Positions 15,362 through 24,100 of a DNA stretch of 32,805 nt are shown piece by piece. The position numbers and the translations under genes were made by a program. How positions within the stretch are numbered: position 1 is the stretch's first letter; each line of letters starts with the position of its first letter. The notes beneath the pieces were generated by a model, which was not told the origin of the DNA, did not search any database, and saw only the letters and a program-made list of their open reading frames with translations. Source of the DNA: Bacteroidetes bacterium GWF2_35_48 (lineage in GTDB: Bacteria; Bacteroidota; Bacteroidia; Bacteroidales; GWF2-35-48); assembly GCA_001769125.1 (NCBI GenBank), contig MEOG01000122.1:1-32805 (forward strand). The letters are read 5' to 3'.

Positions 15362-18300
15362 TCAATACACAAAAATCTTCTCCCAACAAATTCTCCCTTC
15401 TGTTTCAACTTTTATAAAATATACACCTGCCTTCAAGTCTTTCAAAGAAATTTCCGAAAAAGAATTTTTACTTTTCACAATTTCCTGATACAAAATTTTG
15501 CCCGATACATCATACACTTTAATAATTTTTTCCGAGCTGTTTAATTTTGAAGAAACATAGAAATTTCCGTTATTTGGATTGGGAAAAATTGTAATCATTT
15601 CTTCATGAAAATTGATTTTATTTTCTGAAACCAAACACGACCATGTCAACTCAAATCCTTCTCCTGTAACGCCGGGATCAGAATATTGTTCAATTGTAAT
15701 TGCAGAACCGGTAGATTGAATTGTATTCGGTGGAATCGTATTATTGCAATACAAACCTATAACAGGCGCATTAACATCTGCACCGTCGTAAATGGCAAGA
15801 TAATCATAATCGCAGCTACCATTCGAACCCGGTTCAAAATCGAAGAGATTAAAATTAAGTGTAACATTTTCTGCATCATTAGGAGCAATGGTAATAATGC
15901 TGTGTGTGTTATTCTGATAAACTCCCTGCCCTCCGCTGTCATAGAGCGTTCCCGAGCAACATATCTGTGTTGGCGATATTCCAGACATCAGCATACTTTG
16001 AACTGCGGAATTTCCTGAATTTATATTTACCGCCTCATTTTGTGTAAGCGAATCATCAGAGCAAAATCCGCCATAAGCAACAAGTTTCACATTGTATACA
16101 CCTGCATTGTTATACGTGTGATAAGGGTGTAATTCCGTGCTTGTAAAGCCGTCTCCGAAATCCCATGAATAGGTGTAGTTTCCATTCGCACTTTCATTTA
16201 CAAAATATACGAAAGCCGGCGCATCACATGTAATGCCACTCTCCATGCGGAAATCAGCAGTTACAGGCAGTGATTGTAATGTTAAATTTTGTGTTACAGA
16301 ATCAGTTCCAAATGCATTCGATACAATTAATTTTACAGGATATGCTCCGGTTGCAGGAAATGTATGTATCGGGTTCATTTCAGATGCGCTTGTCCCATCT
16401 CCGAAGTCCCATAAATAACTGGTAGGAACTCCTGTAGAAACGCTGAAAAAATTAACATCTCCGGTACAGGAATTTACAATCTGACTATTAAATGCAGCAA
16501 CAGGTACTGCGGGTTCTTCATACAAATGCGACTCCCATAATCCACGACCATAAGTACCGGCGCGTAGTTTTCTGCTCATGTACTGAATTTCCAATTCATT
16601 TACTATCACATTCGGAAGCCCTGTGTTAAATGAAATCCATTGACTCATGAATGCGTTCCTGTAGAATACACCTGCATCTGTACCTGCATAAAGCGCATCA
16701 TTTGTGTTTTTTTCATACACAATGCAATTAACAGGTAAATTAGGCAACCCTTGTGAATAATTTGTCCAGCTTAGGCCGCCGTTTGTACTCATATAAATTT
16801 TTTCTCCATCAGAAAACCCAGATTGTGTAATCCATATTTTTTGAGGATTATCGTAACAAAACGCTACTGATTTAATTGCATTTCCGGCCAATCCAGAGCC
16901 TACATTATTCCACGTGTTTCCACCATCTGTAGATTTGTAAATTGAAGAATAATCTCCTGTTATTATAATATCAGGATTAGAAGGTGCAACAGCTAGAAAA
17001 CGTAATGAACCCGATGCATTCGGCCCTCCCAGATTTTGCCAGTCTGCACCTCCATTTGTCGTTTTATAAAGTTGTGAATAGGCTGCAAATAATATATTCG
17101 GATTTGTCGGATGCATCACATAAGGCGTAATCCATGCTCCTGATGCTCCAGATGGCTGAATGTTGTGCCAGTTGTATCCACCGTCTGTTGATTTATGTAT
17201 TGCGCCATAATAATATTCCGAATATAAAATATTTTCATTCGAATAATCCACAATGCACTCCATACCATCGCCTCCAATAGTAGCCATCCACAAACCGTCA
17301 TCGTATTTCATACTACCGTTATCCTGCGTTCCTGATAAAACAATGTTTGGATTCGATGCAGAACTTCCTATTCTATAAATTTGTAAAATCTGCAAGCCAT
17401 CACTAATATCTATCCAGTCAGTACCATTTATTGTTTTATGAAGACCTCCGTCATTTGCAGAATACACAACATTATTCAGCGGATTTATTGCAAAGAAATG
17501 CTGGTCTGCATGAACATAAGCAACTCCATTATCGCCATACCAGTGCGCGTTGATACTCCAATTACTCCCTCCGTCCGTAGATTTCCAGATGTTTACTCCT
17601 CCCACGTAAATCGTATTTGCATCCGTAAGAGAAACAGTCATTGCCAGATCATACGAACCTTGTCCGCCTGAACCTGCGCCTGTTGACGACCATGTAAGCA
17701 GGTTTGCAGAAGATACATTAAATGTTTCTGTCCAGTTGTCCCCGCTATTTGTGGATTTATAAATTGCATGAAACCCATTGTCAGATGCCGCACTGCATAA
17801 TACATACACGATTTCAGGATTAGCCGGTGAAGTGCCGAGAACAATTCTGTTTACTTCGCTGCTGTTGATGCCAGTTGTAAGCTGTGAAAATGTATTTCCC
17901 CCGTTTAATGACCTGTAAATATCTGCGCCACCCCAGCGATTGTACGATGCCGCGTAAATAATATCGGGATTCCCAGGTTTGAATTGTAAATCTTTGAACT
18001 CTCCTGTTTGAATTTGTGTCCAGCTCAATCCACTGTCTGTAGTTTTAAAAATTCCATAACTTCCGGCTGCAATCAATACAGAGGGGTTTGATGGATGAAT
18101 AATTATTCTTCTGTAAGTAATTCCATCCTGAACAGCAAGGTTATTTCCTGCAATCTGCCAGTTTATCCCACCATTTGTTGATTTTAATATTCCGATACTA
18201 TATGTATTTCCTCCATCTCCATCTCCTGTTGCAAGATAAATAATATCAGGATTGATAGGATTTACAGCAATGTCAGACACACCTATACTACTAAGCTGAT

Positions 18301-18790
18301 CGGTTGTAGTAGTCCACGAATTGCCTCCTGTTGTTGATTCCCAGAATCCCCCCGATGGAGAACCAGCGTACAAAACATTCGGATCACTTGGGTGAAATGC
18401 AATAACGTTCAGCCTTCCCGAGCCCTGACGAAATGTTGTTGTATTTATATCAGTTGGCGTTTCCCATGGTCCGAGAGAAATCCAGTTTGCACTTGTGTTT
18501 TTTTGAGAAAAAACTTTTTTCTGTTCTTCCCAAAGGAGTGTATTGAGTAATTCTCCTGTAGAAAACACGCGGGCTTCCATAAATTCTTCCCAGCGTTTAA
18601 ATTGTTTATATCCGCGACTTCGTTCAATTTTTTTCCCCTGCCAATATTCATAAAAAGCTTTCTGCTCATCATGGAAATTTATTTTTTTAGAATTCTTTTT
18701 GTCTTCCGGGATGAGGTGCATCCATGGCTGCGCGATTGTTCCTGTTAAGAAGAACACAATCATCGCAAGGGTATTTAGTGCTTTTTTCAT
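15362..18790 (-). CDS. Sortilin/BNR-like protein with PKD, CUB and T9SS domains
   Basis: This 1142-residue secreted protein has, in order, a signal peptide (about 1-20), a charged region, and a long BNR/sortilin-type propeller region (about 100-750). The propeller region has many Asp-box-like S-x-D-GG-x-x-W and STNGG-x-W motifs and FHPSDPNVLYAG-type strands. Two PKD domains follow (about 763-840 and 842-920), each with a Y-x-WDFGDG motif. A CUB-like domain (about 925-1050; FEPGSNGSCDYDYLAIYDG) and a T9SS tail starting ITIFPNPNNG complete it. The Asp-boxes are structural; no glycosidase catalytic residues can be assigned, so enzymatic activity is doubtful. A role in surface adhesion or polymer binding is likely (inference). 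It lies 77 bp downstream of hisF2 and may be co-transcribed with it. Confidence 0.9.
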   Translation of the reverse strand: MKKALNTLAMIVFFLTGTIAQPWMHLIPEDKKNSKKINFHDEQKAFYEYWQGKKIERSRGYKQFKRWEEFMEARVFSTGELLNTLLWEEQKKVFSQKNTSANWISLGPWETPTDINTTTFRQGSGRLNVIAFHPSDPNVLYAGSPSGGFWESTTGGNSWTTTTDQLSSIGVSDIAVNPINPDIIYLATGDGDGGNTYSIGILKSTNGGINWQIAGNNLAVQDGITYRRIIIHPSNPSVLIAAGSYGIFKTTDSGLSWTQIQTGEFKDLQFKPGNPDIIYAASYNRWGGADIYRSLNGGNTFSQLTTGINSSEVNRIVLGTSPANPEIVYVLCSAASDNGFHAIYKSTNSGDNWTETFNVSSANLLTWSSTGAGSGGQGSYDLAMTVSLTDANTIYVGGVNIWKSTDGGSNWSINAHWYGDNGVAYVHADQHFFAINPLNNVVYSANDGGLHKTINGTDWIDISDGLQILQIYRIGSSASNPNIVLSGTQDNGSMKYDDGLWMATIGGDGMECIVDYSNENILYSEYYYGAIHKSTDGGYNWHNIQPSGASGAWITPYVMHPTNPNILFAAYSQLYKTTNGGADWQNLGGPNASGSLRFLAVAPSNPDIIITGDYSSIYKSTDGGNTWNNVGSGLAGNAIKSVAFCYDNPQKIWITQSGFSDGEKIYMSTNGGLSWTNYSQGLPNLPVNCIVYEKNTNDALYAGTDAGVFYRNAFMSQWISFNTGLPNVIVNELEIQYMSRKLRAGTYGRGLWESHLYEEPAVPVAAFNSQIVNSCTGDVNFFSVSTGVPTSYLWDFGDGTSASEMNPIHTFPATGAYPVKLIVSNAFGTDSVTQNLTLQSLPVTADFRMESGITCDAPAFVYFVNESANGNYTYSWDFGDGFTSTELHPYHTYNNAGVYNVKLVAYGGFCSDDSLTQNEAVNINSGNSAVQSMLMSGISPTQICCSGTLYDSGGQGVYQNNTHSIITIAPNDAENVTLNFNLFDFEPGSNGSCDYDYLAIYDGADVNAPVIGLYCNNTIPPNTIQSTGSAITIEQYSDPGVTGEGFELTWSCLVSENKINFHEEMITIFPNPNNGNFYVSSKLNSSEKIIKVYDVSGKILYQEIVKSKNSFSEISLKDLKAGVYFIKVETEGRICWEKIFVY

Positions 18791-18813
18791 GATATTTTTT
18801 TATATGGTTTTTT

Positions 18814-18846
18814 CATGTGGTTTTTCATGTGGTTTTTGGCATGTGG
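18814..18846 (+). repeat. Three CATGTGG repeats
   Basis: CATGTGG occurs at 18814, 18826 and 18840, each of the first two followed by TTTTT. The repeats lie just upstream of the sortilin-like gene start and abut the palindrome at 18847-18866. Confidence 0.6.
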
Positions 18847-18866
18847 ATACGTTGCATACAACGTAT
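18847..18866. repeat. Perfect 8-bp inverted repeat after hisF2
   Basis: ATACGTTG and CAACGTAT flank a 4-nt CATA loop. It directly abuts the hisF2 stop codon. No T-run follows on either strand, so it is not a typical intrinsic terminator. It could be an RNA stability element or a protein or recombinase site. Confidence 0.6.
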
Positions 18867-19646
18867 TTACATCCCAAGCATCCCAAACATCCCAAGCATA
18901 TCCAACTCCCCTCTCTCCGGATAATTAATCAAAACCCCTTTATTCGAGCCATAATAAACAAACAAACTTCCTGCTGCAAGTCCATTTGCGTAGCCATTCT
19001 GATATGCTTCTTTCAGATGTGCTGTAGAGCCGGCTCCTCCCAATGCGACTACTGGTATATGAACTGCTTCTGAAATACTTTTTATTAATCCGATATCATA
19101 GCCATTCATCATACCGTCTCTTTCTATTGATTGAATGATAATTTCTCCGGCGCCTTTTTCTTCCATCAGTTTTGAAAAATCAACGGGTGTGTAGCCCGTG
19201 GCTTTTGTTCCATTCATTACCCATGTCTGAATTCCTCCTATAAATTTTTTCTTAACATCAACACACACCACAATAGTGGACGATCCGAATGTATCAGAAG
19301 CTTCTTTAATAAAATCAGGATTTTCATAAGCATAGGTTCCGATAACAACTTTTTCAGCACCTGCATTTATTATTTTACGAATATCATCTATTGAGCGAAT
19401 TCCTCCTCCTGCTGCAAAAGGCATGTTTGATTCTTCTCCAACATCCTTAATAAAATCTAATGAAATAAGCCGCTTTTCTTTACTTGCATTGATATCTAAA
19501 AACACAAGCTCATCTGCTTTCAAATCATTAAATAATTTAACAGCATTGATGGGATCCCCTATATATTTGAAATTTTTAAACTGAACCGATTTTACAAGCG
19601 CAAGGTTTCTTAAAAGTAATACAGGTATTATTCTGGGGCGAAACAT
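18867..19646 (-). CDS. HisF2/AglZ-type cyclase-like protein (acetamidino sugar modification family)
   Basis: This 259-residue TIM-barrel protein is related to the cyclase subunit HisF, but it matches the HisF2/AglZ/WbpI-type branch tied to amidino sugar modification of surface glycans. The start RPRIIPVLLLRN has Leu at position 11, where histidine-pathway HisF has its catalytic Asp11, while the second Asp (D130 in VVCVDVKKK) is kept. Other matches are NFKYIGDPINAVKLFN, F-A-A-GGGIRS, II-x-SIERDGMM-x-GYD and VVALGGAGS. In characterised systems this protein and a HisH partner supply ammonia to a sugar amidotransferase. Such an amidotransferase is absent from the window. The last 11 residues (DMLGMFGMLGM) come from a 9-bp DNA repeat and look like a recent tail addition. 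Confidence 0.85.
   Translation of the reverse strand: MFRPRIIPVLLLRNLALVKSVQFKNFKYIGDPINAVKLFNDLKADELVFLDINASKEKRLISLDFIKDVGEESNMPFAAGGGIRSIDDIRKIINAGAEKVVIGTYAYENPDFIKEASDTFGSSTIVVCVDVKKKFIGGIQTWVMNGTKATGYTPVDFSKLMEEKGAGEIIIQSIERDGMMNGYDIGLIKSISEAVHIPVVALGGAGSTAHLKEAYQNGYANGLAAGSLFVYYGSNKGVLINYPERGELDMLGMFGMLGM
18869..18899 (+). repeat. 9-bp CATCCCAAG repeat inside the hisF2 3' end
   Basis: CATCCCAAG, CATCCCAAA and CATCCCAAG follow one another before a final CAT. Read on the minus strand in frame they encode Gly-Met-Leu, Gly-Met-Phe and Gly-Met-Leu at the protein's C-terminus. Confidence 0.75.
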
Positions 19647-19696
19647 AATTTTCAGTACTGTTTTAAAAAATATTCGTTAATTGTGTATGAAATTAT

Positions 19697-19704
19697 TATC
19701 TTTG
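19697..19704 (+). promoter_or_regulatory. -7 box (TATCTTTG) for the MNT-HEPN pair
   Basis: TATCTTTG matches TAnnTTTG, 25 bp before the ATG at 19729. It would drive the MNT and HEPN genes as one transcript. Confidence 0.5.
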
Positions 19705-19728
19705 TAATACGAAAAAGAAACAACGCAA

Positions 19729-20022
19729 ATGAGACTTAAAAAAGAAATCATTGAATTCCTGAAACAAAAAAAAAATGAATTGTTTCCCGAAAACACAAAG
19801 ATATATCTTTTTGGCTCGCGTACAAAAGATTCATTAAAGGGTGGAGATATTGATATTCTCATTCTTTCAGAAAAAAAGCTCCCGAATAACCTCATACGAA
19901 AATTAAGAACCTCTTTTTATAAAAAATTTGGATGGCAAAAAATTGATATTGTAAATTTTTCTTTTTTTGAGGAGCATCCATTCAAAAATATTATTATGCA
20001 AGACTGTATTGAGTTGATTTAA
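19729..20022 (+). CDS. mntA: MNT-family nucleotidyltransferase antitoxin (MntA-like)
   Basis: This 97-residue minimal nucleotidyltransferase has the motif F-GSR followed by nine residues and D-I-D (G29-S30, D40, D42), with a third carboxylate at D73 in KIDIVNF. This is the full metal-binding set of active MNT proteins. In known type VII MntA-HepT systems the MNT protein neutralises the HEPN toxin by transferring AMP to a tyrosine near its active site. The gene ends 9 bp before the HEPN partner and has its own -7 box. The pair lies on the strand opposite to, and between, hisF2 and hisH, suggesting insertion into that locus (inference). Confidence 0.88.
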   Translation: MRLKKEIIEFLKQKKNELFPENTKIYLFGSRTKDSLKGGDIDILILSEKKLPNNLIRKLRTSFYKKFGWQKIDIVNFSFFEEHPFKNIIMQDCIELI

Positions 20023-20031
20023 TGAAAATAT

Positions 20032-20493
20032 ATGATGAAGCAGCAAAAAGATTATATTGAATTACTGAGTAACGAATTAAAACTTCTTGAAAATTCCGTA
20101 GCGACATTTGTTGCTTCTTGTGAGAAATGTAAAAAAATTGGATTGAAAAAGGATTACAATTTTGAAGAACTTGAATCTTTCGACTCTCTAACCTCTAAAT
20201 TTGCGCGTACTTCAGATATTTTTACTCAAAAAATTTTAAAAACGATTTTTTTTATATTGAGGGAAAATACAATTACATTTATAGACAAAGTAAACCTTGC
20301 AGAAAAGTTGTGTCTGATAACTTCAGCAGACGATCTTATAGAGATAAGGGATTTAAGAAATTTAATAGCTCATGAGTACATCCCTGAAAATATTATTGGT
20401 TTGTTTCAGGATATTTTTAACCTTTCAGAATCTTTGCTAAAAAGCATTGAAATGACCAAAACGTATTGCTTAAGCTTCTTTTCTGAAAAATAA
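20032..20493 (+). CDS. hepT: HEPN-domain RNase toxin (HepT-like)
   Basis: This 153-residue all-helical protein carries the HEPN active-site motif R-x4-H-x-Y at R109-NLIA-H114-E-Y116. In the family the motif forms a metal-independent RNase site at a dimer interface. The Tyr is the residue AMPylated by MntA in characterised systems. The preceding MNT gene is the expected antitoxin. The start is the first of two adjacent ATG codons; an ATG overlapping the MNT stop opens only a dozen codons in another frame. The gene ends 2 bp from the convergent hisH stop, so there is no room for a separate terminator. Confidence 0.87.
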   Translation: MMKQQKDYIELLSNELKLLENSVATFVASCEKCKKIGLKKDYNFEELESFDSLTSKFARTSDIFTQKILKTIFFILRENTITFIDKVNLAEKLCLITSADDLIEIRDLRNLIAHEYIPENIIGLFQDIFNLSESLLKSIEMTKTYCLSFFSEK

Positions 20494-20495
20494 TT

Positions 20496-21119
20496 TTATA
20501 TCTCTACAAAATTTCTTAATAGTCTTTCTCCTTCATCATGGCTCTTCTCCGGATGATACTGAACTCCAAAAATATTTTCTTTTTCAACTGCTGAAACAAA
20601 ACAATGTTCATACGCTGTTTCATTTAAAATATCTGTGGGTACATTTGTTTTGAAATGATACGAATGCACAAAATAAAATTCAGCGTTTGCTGCAATATCT
20701 TTCATTAAAAAACTTTCGTTTTTCTTCATAATTTGATTCCACCCTGTATGCGGTACTTTATATTTTAATGTATTTTCAATATTGAATCTGATAACTTCTG
20801 CATCAAACCAGCCAAATCCTTCTGCATTTCCTTCTTCACTGCTCTTTGCCATTAATTGCATTCCAAGGCAAATTCCCAGAATAGGGGTTTTTTTCGCTAA
20901 CACAGCTTCATTAAGAGTATCCAGAAGATTCAGCATTTTTATATTTTGCATTGCTTTTAAAAAATGTCCTACTCCAGGCAGAATAAGTTTATCTGCTTTT
21001 AGAATTTCCGCAGGGTCTGATGATATAACAGGATTTGTCTTTATTCGCAATAATTTTTTCTTTACAGAATGCAGATTTCCCATTCCATAATCTACTATAA
21101 TGATATTTAATTTTTTCAT
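20496..21119 (-). CDS. HisH-type glutamine amidotransferase (probable HisF2 partner)
   Basis: This 207-residue class I glutamine amidotransferase hydrolyses glutamine to release ammonia. The triad is complete: nucleophile C84 in GICLGMQLM, H189 and E191 in VQYHPEKSHDEG. The N-terminal IIVDYGMGNLHSV and LPGVGHF segments are typical of HisH. Because the nearby HisF-like protein is of the HisF2 type and no other histidine genes are present, this copy probably feeds ammonia to HisF2 and a sugar amidotransferase rather than to histidine synthesis (inference). It sits 39 bp downstream of the giant T9SS gene on the same strand and 849 bp upstream of hisF2, with the toxin-antitoxin pair between. Confidence 0.88.
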   Translation of the reverse strand: MKKLNIIIVDYGMGNLHSVKKKLLRIKTNPVISSDPAEILKADKLILPGVGHFLKAMQNIKMLNLLDTLNEAVLAKKTPILGICLGMQLMAKSSEEGNAEGFGWFDAEVIRFNIENTLKYKVPHTGWNQIMKKNESFLMKDIAANAEFYFVHSYHFKTNVPTDILNETAYEHCFVSAVEKENIFGVQYHPEKSHDEGERLLRNFVEI

Positions 21120-21158
21120 GCGTTAATGAATATTTTTACCTGCAAAAAAGAATTTCAG

Positions 21159-24100
21159 CTAACGGTCAATTACAATTTTTCTATGAATGCTTGCTCCACT
21201 GACTCTAACTCTTAAATAATATATACCCGAAGATAATTTTGAAATATCTTCAGAGGCAAAATAGCGGGATGTTTTTTCAACTTCAGAAACTAAAATAGTT
21301 TTTCCAAGATAATCTGAAATTTCAAAATTAAATCCTATAGGATATTTAAACATGATATCAAGAAAAACAAGATCAGTAGCGGGATTTGGATAAATTTTTA
21401 CAGATTCAAATATTGATAATTCTTCAACACCATCTATTTTGGAAAGATAAACAGAGTCGCTTGCAGTGCAGCCTGCTTCATTGAAAACAGTACAGGAATA
21501 CCATCCCGCGGCAGTTACAGTAATGTTCTCTGCACTCGATCCATTATTCCATAAATATGCTGAAAAGCCTTCTCCTGCATGAATCGTGTATGGAAAATTA
21601 ATTTTTAAAGAATCAGTCGTAAATGAAAATTCAGGATTTTCTTCAATGGTAACTTCTGAAACTGTAGTGTCAGAGCAATTATAACTGTCCGTATAAAAAT
21701 AAAAAATGGAATAATTTCCGGCATCTAACAATTCTGGTTTAAAAATATTTTCATCCATTCCCTGACCTGAAAATGTACCACCGTCAGGGTAACCTGAAAG
21801 TAATACAGGTGGTGCTCCTTCGCAATACGAGGAATCAATTCCTTCAACATAAGTTACAGGTTGCGCATAAACATTTGTGCTTTTTGTTTCACTTCCTGAG
21901 CATCCGAAAGTATCTGTATAAATATACGTAATACTAATCGTCCCGCTTCCTGAAATTGATGGAATGAAAACATTGCCCGACATGTTTCCTCCACTATAAA
22001 TACCACCGGCAGGAGAACCGTTCAGTACAGATGCTTCTCCATTGGCGCAATAACTGCTATCAAGCCCTGTATAAGATGCTTCGGGATTTTCATGTACCGT
22101 TGTATAATGCGTCATCGTATTTGTGCAATTATTCGAATCCGTGTATGAATACAATATTCCCGTGAAACCTGTTCCTGCAACATCCGGATGAAACACTGTT
22201 CCTGAAATACCATTACCTGTGAACGCCCCATTTTCGGGTATTCCTGTTAAATTTATCGTGTCGGAATTTAAGCAATAATTATCTGCTAATCCTGTAAAAT
22301 TTACATACGGAATATCATATACAATTGTTTGCTGTGTGTCTGAATTGCTGCAATTATTGTTGTCTGTGTAATGATATGAAAAAGTATAATTACCAATTGC
22401 AAGTGGCGCGAAAATAGTACCGTTTAAGCCGCTTCCTGCAAAGAACCCTCCGGTTGGAAATCCGATTAACGTATCTGCTTCTTCCTGCAAACAATAACTT
22501 GTATCAAGTCCTGTAAAACTTACAACAGGAGCTGTATAAACACTTGTTTGTTGTGTGTCAGCATTTATACAACCATAGTTGTTTGTGAAAGAATATATTA
22601 TTTCGTATATTCCATTCATTAATGATGATGGGGAAAACAACGTTCCGCTTATTCCCTGTCCTGTAAAAATTCCACCGGAAGGAATGCCAAATAAGTTTAC
22701 ATCCGCAGAGTTTGTACAAAATGAAGCGTTCAACCCAGTAAATTGTACATCCTGTTCAGCAAGTACAAGTGTTGTGTGACTCTCACTGCTTGAGCATCCA
22801 TCGTTGTTCGTGTAAACATACGTGATGCTTTGCATCCCTGTATCTGCGAGCATTGGAGAAAAAACAGTGTCTGTGATTCCATTGCCGGAAAAAATTCCTC
22901 CAGCCGGAAAGCCGCTAAGAGTGTCGGGTTCTGCTCCCGGACAATAGTGAGGCGCTAAGCCTGTAAAAGAAGCAACGGGCGTTTCATAAATATTTACAGC
23001 TTGTGTGTCAGCATCAGAGCAGCCGTAAATATTCGTATAGAAATAGCTAATTTGAAACGAGCCTGCTTGCGTGGGAGTGAAAATGGAATCACTGAAAGAA
23101 AGCCCTGAAAATGTCCCTCCTGTGGGTATTCCTGTTAGTGTGTCAGAAATTGTGCTTGTACAATAGGAGCTTTCTAAACCTGAAAAGAAAACATCAGGAA
23201 CAGGATAAATAGTTGTCGTATTTGCAGCTTCTGATGAACAGCCATTCGTATCTGTATAATTGTAGAAAACAGTATGAGCCCCTGCGTCTGCAATTTGAGG
23301 ATTAAATTCATTTGTGTTGACAATTCCGCTCCCGCTGAAAATGCCTCCTATAGGACTTCCTGTAAGCACTGAACTTGCTTCATTCATACAATAGTCAACT
23401 TCTAATCCTGTGAAATTTACAGCAGGAAGCTCAAATACAGTTACATTCTGAGAGTATGTATTCGTGCAGTTTTCGGGACTTGTGTACGTATATTGTATTA
23501 AATGTACTCCTTCTGTAGCAGGTGTAAATTCATTGTTGAAAATATCAGTTCCTGAAAAAGTACCACCCATCGGCGTTCCGGTTAATTCTACTATGTCCGT
23601 TGATTTACAATAGGACGCATCTAAGCCGGTAAAAGAAACCAATGGCAAGGGATATATTATTGTTGTGTCAGATGCAGTAGCAGAGCAATTATAAATATCA
23701 GAAAAGGAATAAGATATTACATGTTGTCCGGTTTCTGCAACAGAAACATAAAATGTGTCGTTCTGAATTCCTGTTCCATTAAAAATTCCACCTGCCGGAA
23801 AACCGCTCAGCACGCTAAAGTCTGCATCTTCACAATATGCTTCTGAAAGTCCGCTGAAAGAAACTATCGGTAAAGGATGAACAGTAACCAATTGCGTGTC
23901 GGAATTTGTACAGCTTTCTGTACTCGTAAACGTGTAGATTATAGAATAGGAGCCAATTATCGAAGGATGAAAACTGTTTCCCGTTATTCCGTTTCCAATA
24001 AAATTTCCGCCAGCAGGAGTACCGGAAAGGATGTAGGGAAGCATCGCAGTACTATGAAAACAATATTCTGCATCAAGACCCGCGAAACTCACATCAGGTG

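Noticed and set aside
18847-18866. Intrinsic terminator of hisF2
   Set aside because: A perfect stem, but no T-run follows on either strand.
18867-21119. Histidine biosynthesis hisF and hisH
   Set aside because: The HisF-like protein has Leu at position 11 instead of the catalytic Asp and HisF2-type motifs; no other his genes are present.
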